The position numbers were made by a program, and so were the translations under genes. 64,000 nt of DNA from Plenodomus lindquistii (Eukaryota; Ascomycota; Dothideomycetes; Pleosporales; Leptosphaeriaceae): positions 930,001 to 994,000 of the forward strand of contig JANUWI010000003.1 in NCBI GenBank assembly GCA_025504975.1. Reading direction: 5' to 3'. Below the pieces are notes generated by a model, which saw only the letters and a list, made by a program, of their open reading frames with translations, had not been told where the DNA came from and ran no database searches. Shown here one piece after another: positions 62,935-64,000 of this stretch (its first letter is position 1; each line of letters begins with the position of its first letter).

Positions 62935-64000
62935 TCACGCTCGTGGTGGTACCGGCCCTGGCCAGTTTCCCTAATACGTTAATATACCACTTGGGCTTGA
63001 CAACAGAGAGTGATCCCATGTGTGGTTAGGCTGATAGCAATTCAGTGATTTTAGTAGTATTATCGTTCAGGCGAAGCGTTAGATTCTAGCTCGATCTGAT
63101 AGAGAGGCTTAACCCTCAACCCCTCCGAAGGTGATCGGATTAAGAATCTTGAATGCGGTCTCGATGGTTTAAAAAGTGACATCATATGCTACCTCCGTAC
63201 TCGTCTTAGTACCAGACGTGGTACTCTAGAGCGCAGTGATACTTGTGAGACTAGAAGTGGCGCTTAGATCGATGCTACAGGTTTTGGAACTCGGAATGGC
63301 CGCGTCCCAGCAAAGCTTGAATCACGAAGCCTGTTCAGTTTTCCAAGCTGGGCATGTAAAACCTTTTTCAAAGTATACATGGACTACCGCTCGAGTTGTA
63401 CCAGGAACAGGATTGTTGCCGCTTGCTAACGCGGCGATCTACAGAGGGATGCAAAGGGTGGTCCAGGGAAGCGCCGGTTCGGGATGCCCGGCTATTCTCC
63501 TTCCCCCCACATTGCGTGTCTCCACGTGTTTGGCCACACGGCAAGATGATGTGAGGTGTATGAGGTCGAGGGAAATTCACATAGTGATGATGCTGTTTGG
63601 TTGACCTCGGGATGTGCGCCAACGCGCCAACACATATGTACCTGCTTTGAGCCGGCGGTTGTGGCAGCTGTCAGTGCAGTCGCGGTGGCTGATGTGCGGT
63701 GGAGAGAGCATGATTCGTCCAAAAGGAGAGCGATAGGAACCGTGCGGTGCGTACTAAAGCTGGTGCAGTGTTGTGCAGTGCTGCGCAATGACGCCCATAG
63801 CCACAGTGGTGTTAAGCTTAAGACGCCAAGCCTTGAAGATGACATCACGCGCCCTCGAGCGACTCTGGGTGTCGACCACAAAAGCCACAGCGAGACGCTG
63901 CTGCCTCGTGTCTTGACTCCACGAGCATCTAGTGCAGAGAGCGACTTTATACTGTGTAGTCTGTAGAGCCCATCGATATTCGAAAACATCTTTCACGCAC
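62935..64000. other. Normal-composition flank, no gene assigned
   Basis: CA and TG are frequent again and GC is near one half. Several frames of 80-165 codons overlap on both strands at 63236-63996; none has recognisable motifs or stands out. I saw no tRNA, rRNA or inverted-repeat element. Confidence 0.6.

Noticed and set aside
63236..63996. Overlapping frames of 80-165 codons on both strands
   Set aside because: They overlap each other, have no recognisable motif, and chance frames of this length are expected in normal-composition DNA.

Overview
This looks like a nuclear, repeat-filled AT-rich region of a filamentous ascomycete with repeat-induced point mutation (RIP). About 60 of 64 kb is almost emptied of CA and TG dinucleotides and flooded with TA (the first 60 bases hold no CA, one TG and about eleven TA). 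Old reading frames survive with stops where Gln or Trp codons stood. Everything placed in these stretches is a dead transposable element recognised from motifs that survive the C-to-T and G-to-A load. A Pleosporales host (Parastagonospora, Leptosphaeria or Pyrenophora type) is an inference. The one intact transposon here is 1,862 bp, the length I remember for the Parastagonospora nodorum element Molly, and a RIP-damaged relative is 1,847 bp, close to what I remember for Pixie.

Layout. 1-3951: reverse Ty3/Gypsy element (Gypsy-I). 3952-4393: scrap of a Pixie-like Fot1 element. 4394-15879: two copies of Gypsy-II in inverted orientation around a 1.2 kb unassigned core. 15880-24934: forward Gypsy-III, split just before its chromodomain by an undamaged Molly-like transposon (21853-23714) with perfect 64 bp terminal inverted repeats and an intact 550-residue transposase. 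24935-26230: more Gypsy-III, a Pixie-like end and a TTTA microsatellite. 26230-28020: an island of ordinary composition with a 351-codon open frame of unknown function, preceded by a RIP-damaged exon that would carry a PCNA-binding motif and a ubiquitin-interacting motif. 28021-35480: truncated Molly, Gypsy-III, Pixie-like, Copia and Gypsy-I pieces.

35481-62447 is one deep nest, supported by target-site duplications. A Molly copy was split by Gypsy-IV (target GTCCT, now ATCTT and ATTTT). Gypsy-IV was split by a Copia element with 189 bp LTRs (AATCT). That Copia element contains a foldback-like element, which was split by a complete 7,434 bp Gypsy-I (GGTTA, two 416 bp LTRs). A Pixie-like element (TA) also sits inside Gypsy-IV.

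62745-64000 returns to ordinary composition and carries no gene I can defend. No tRNA, rRNA, CRISPR array or confidently functional host gene was seen. The only gene likely to make a working product is the transposase at 21933-23585.
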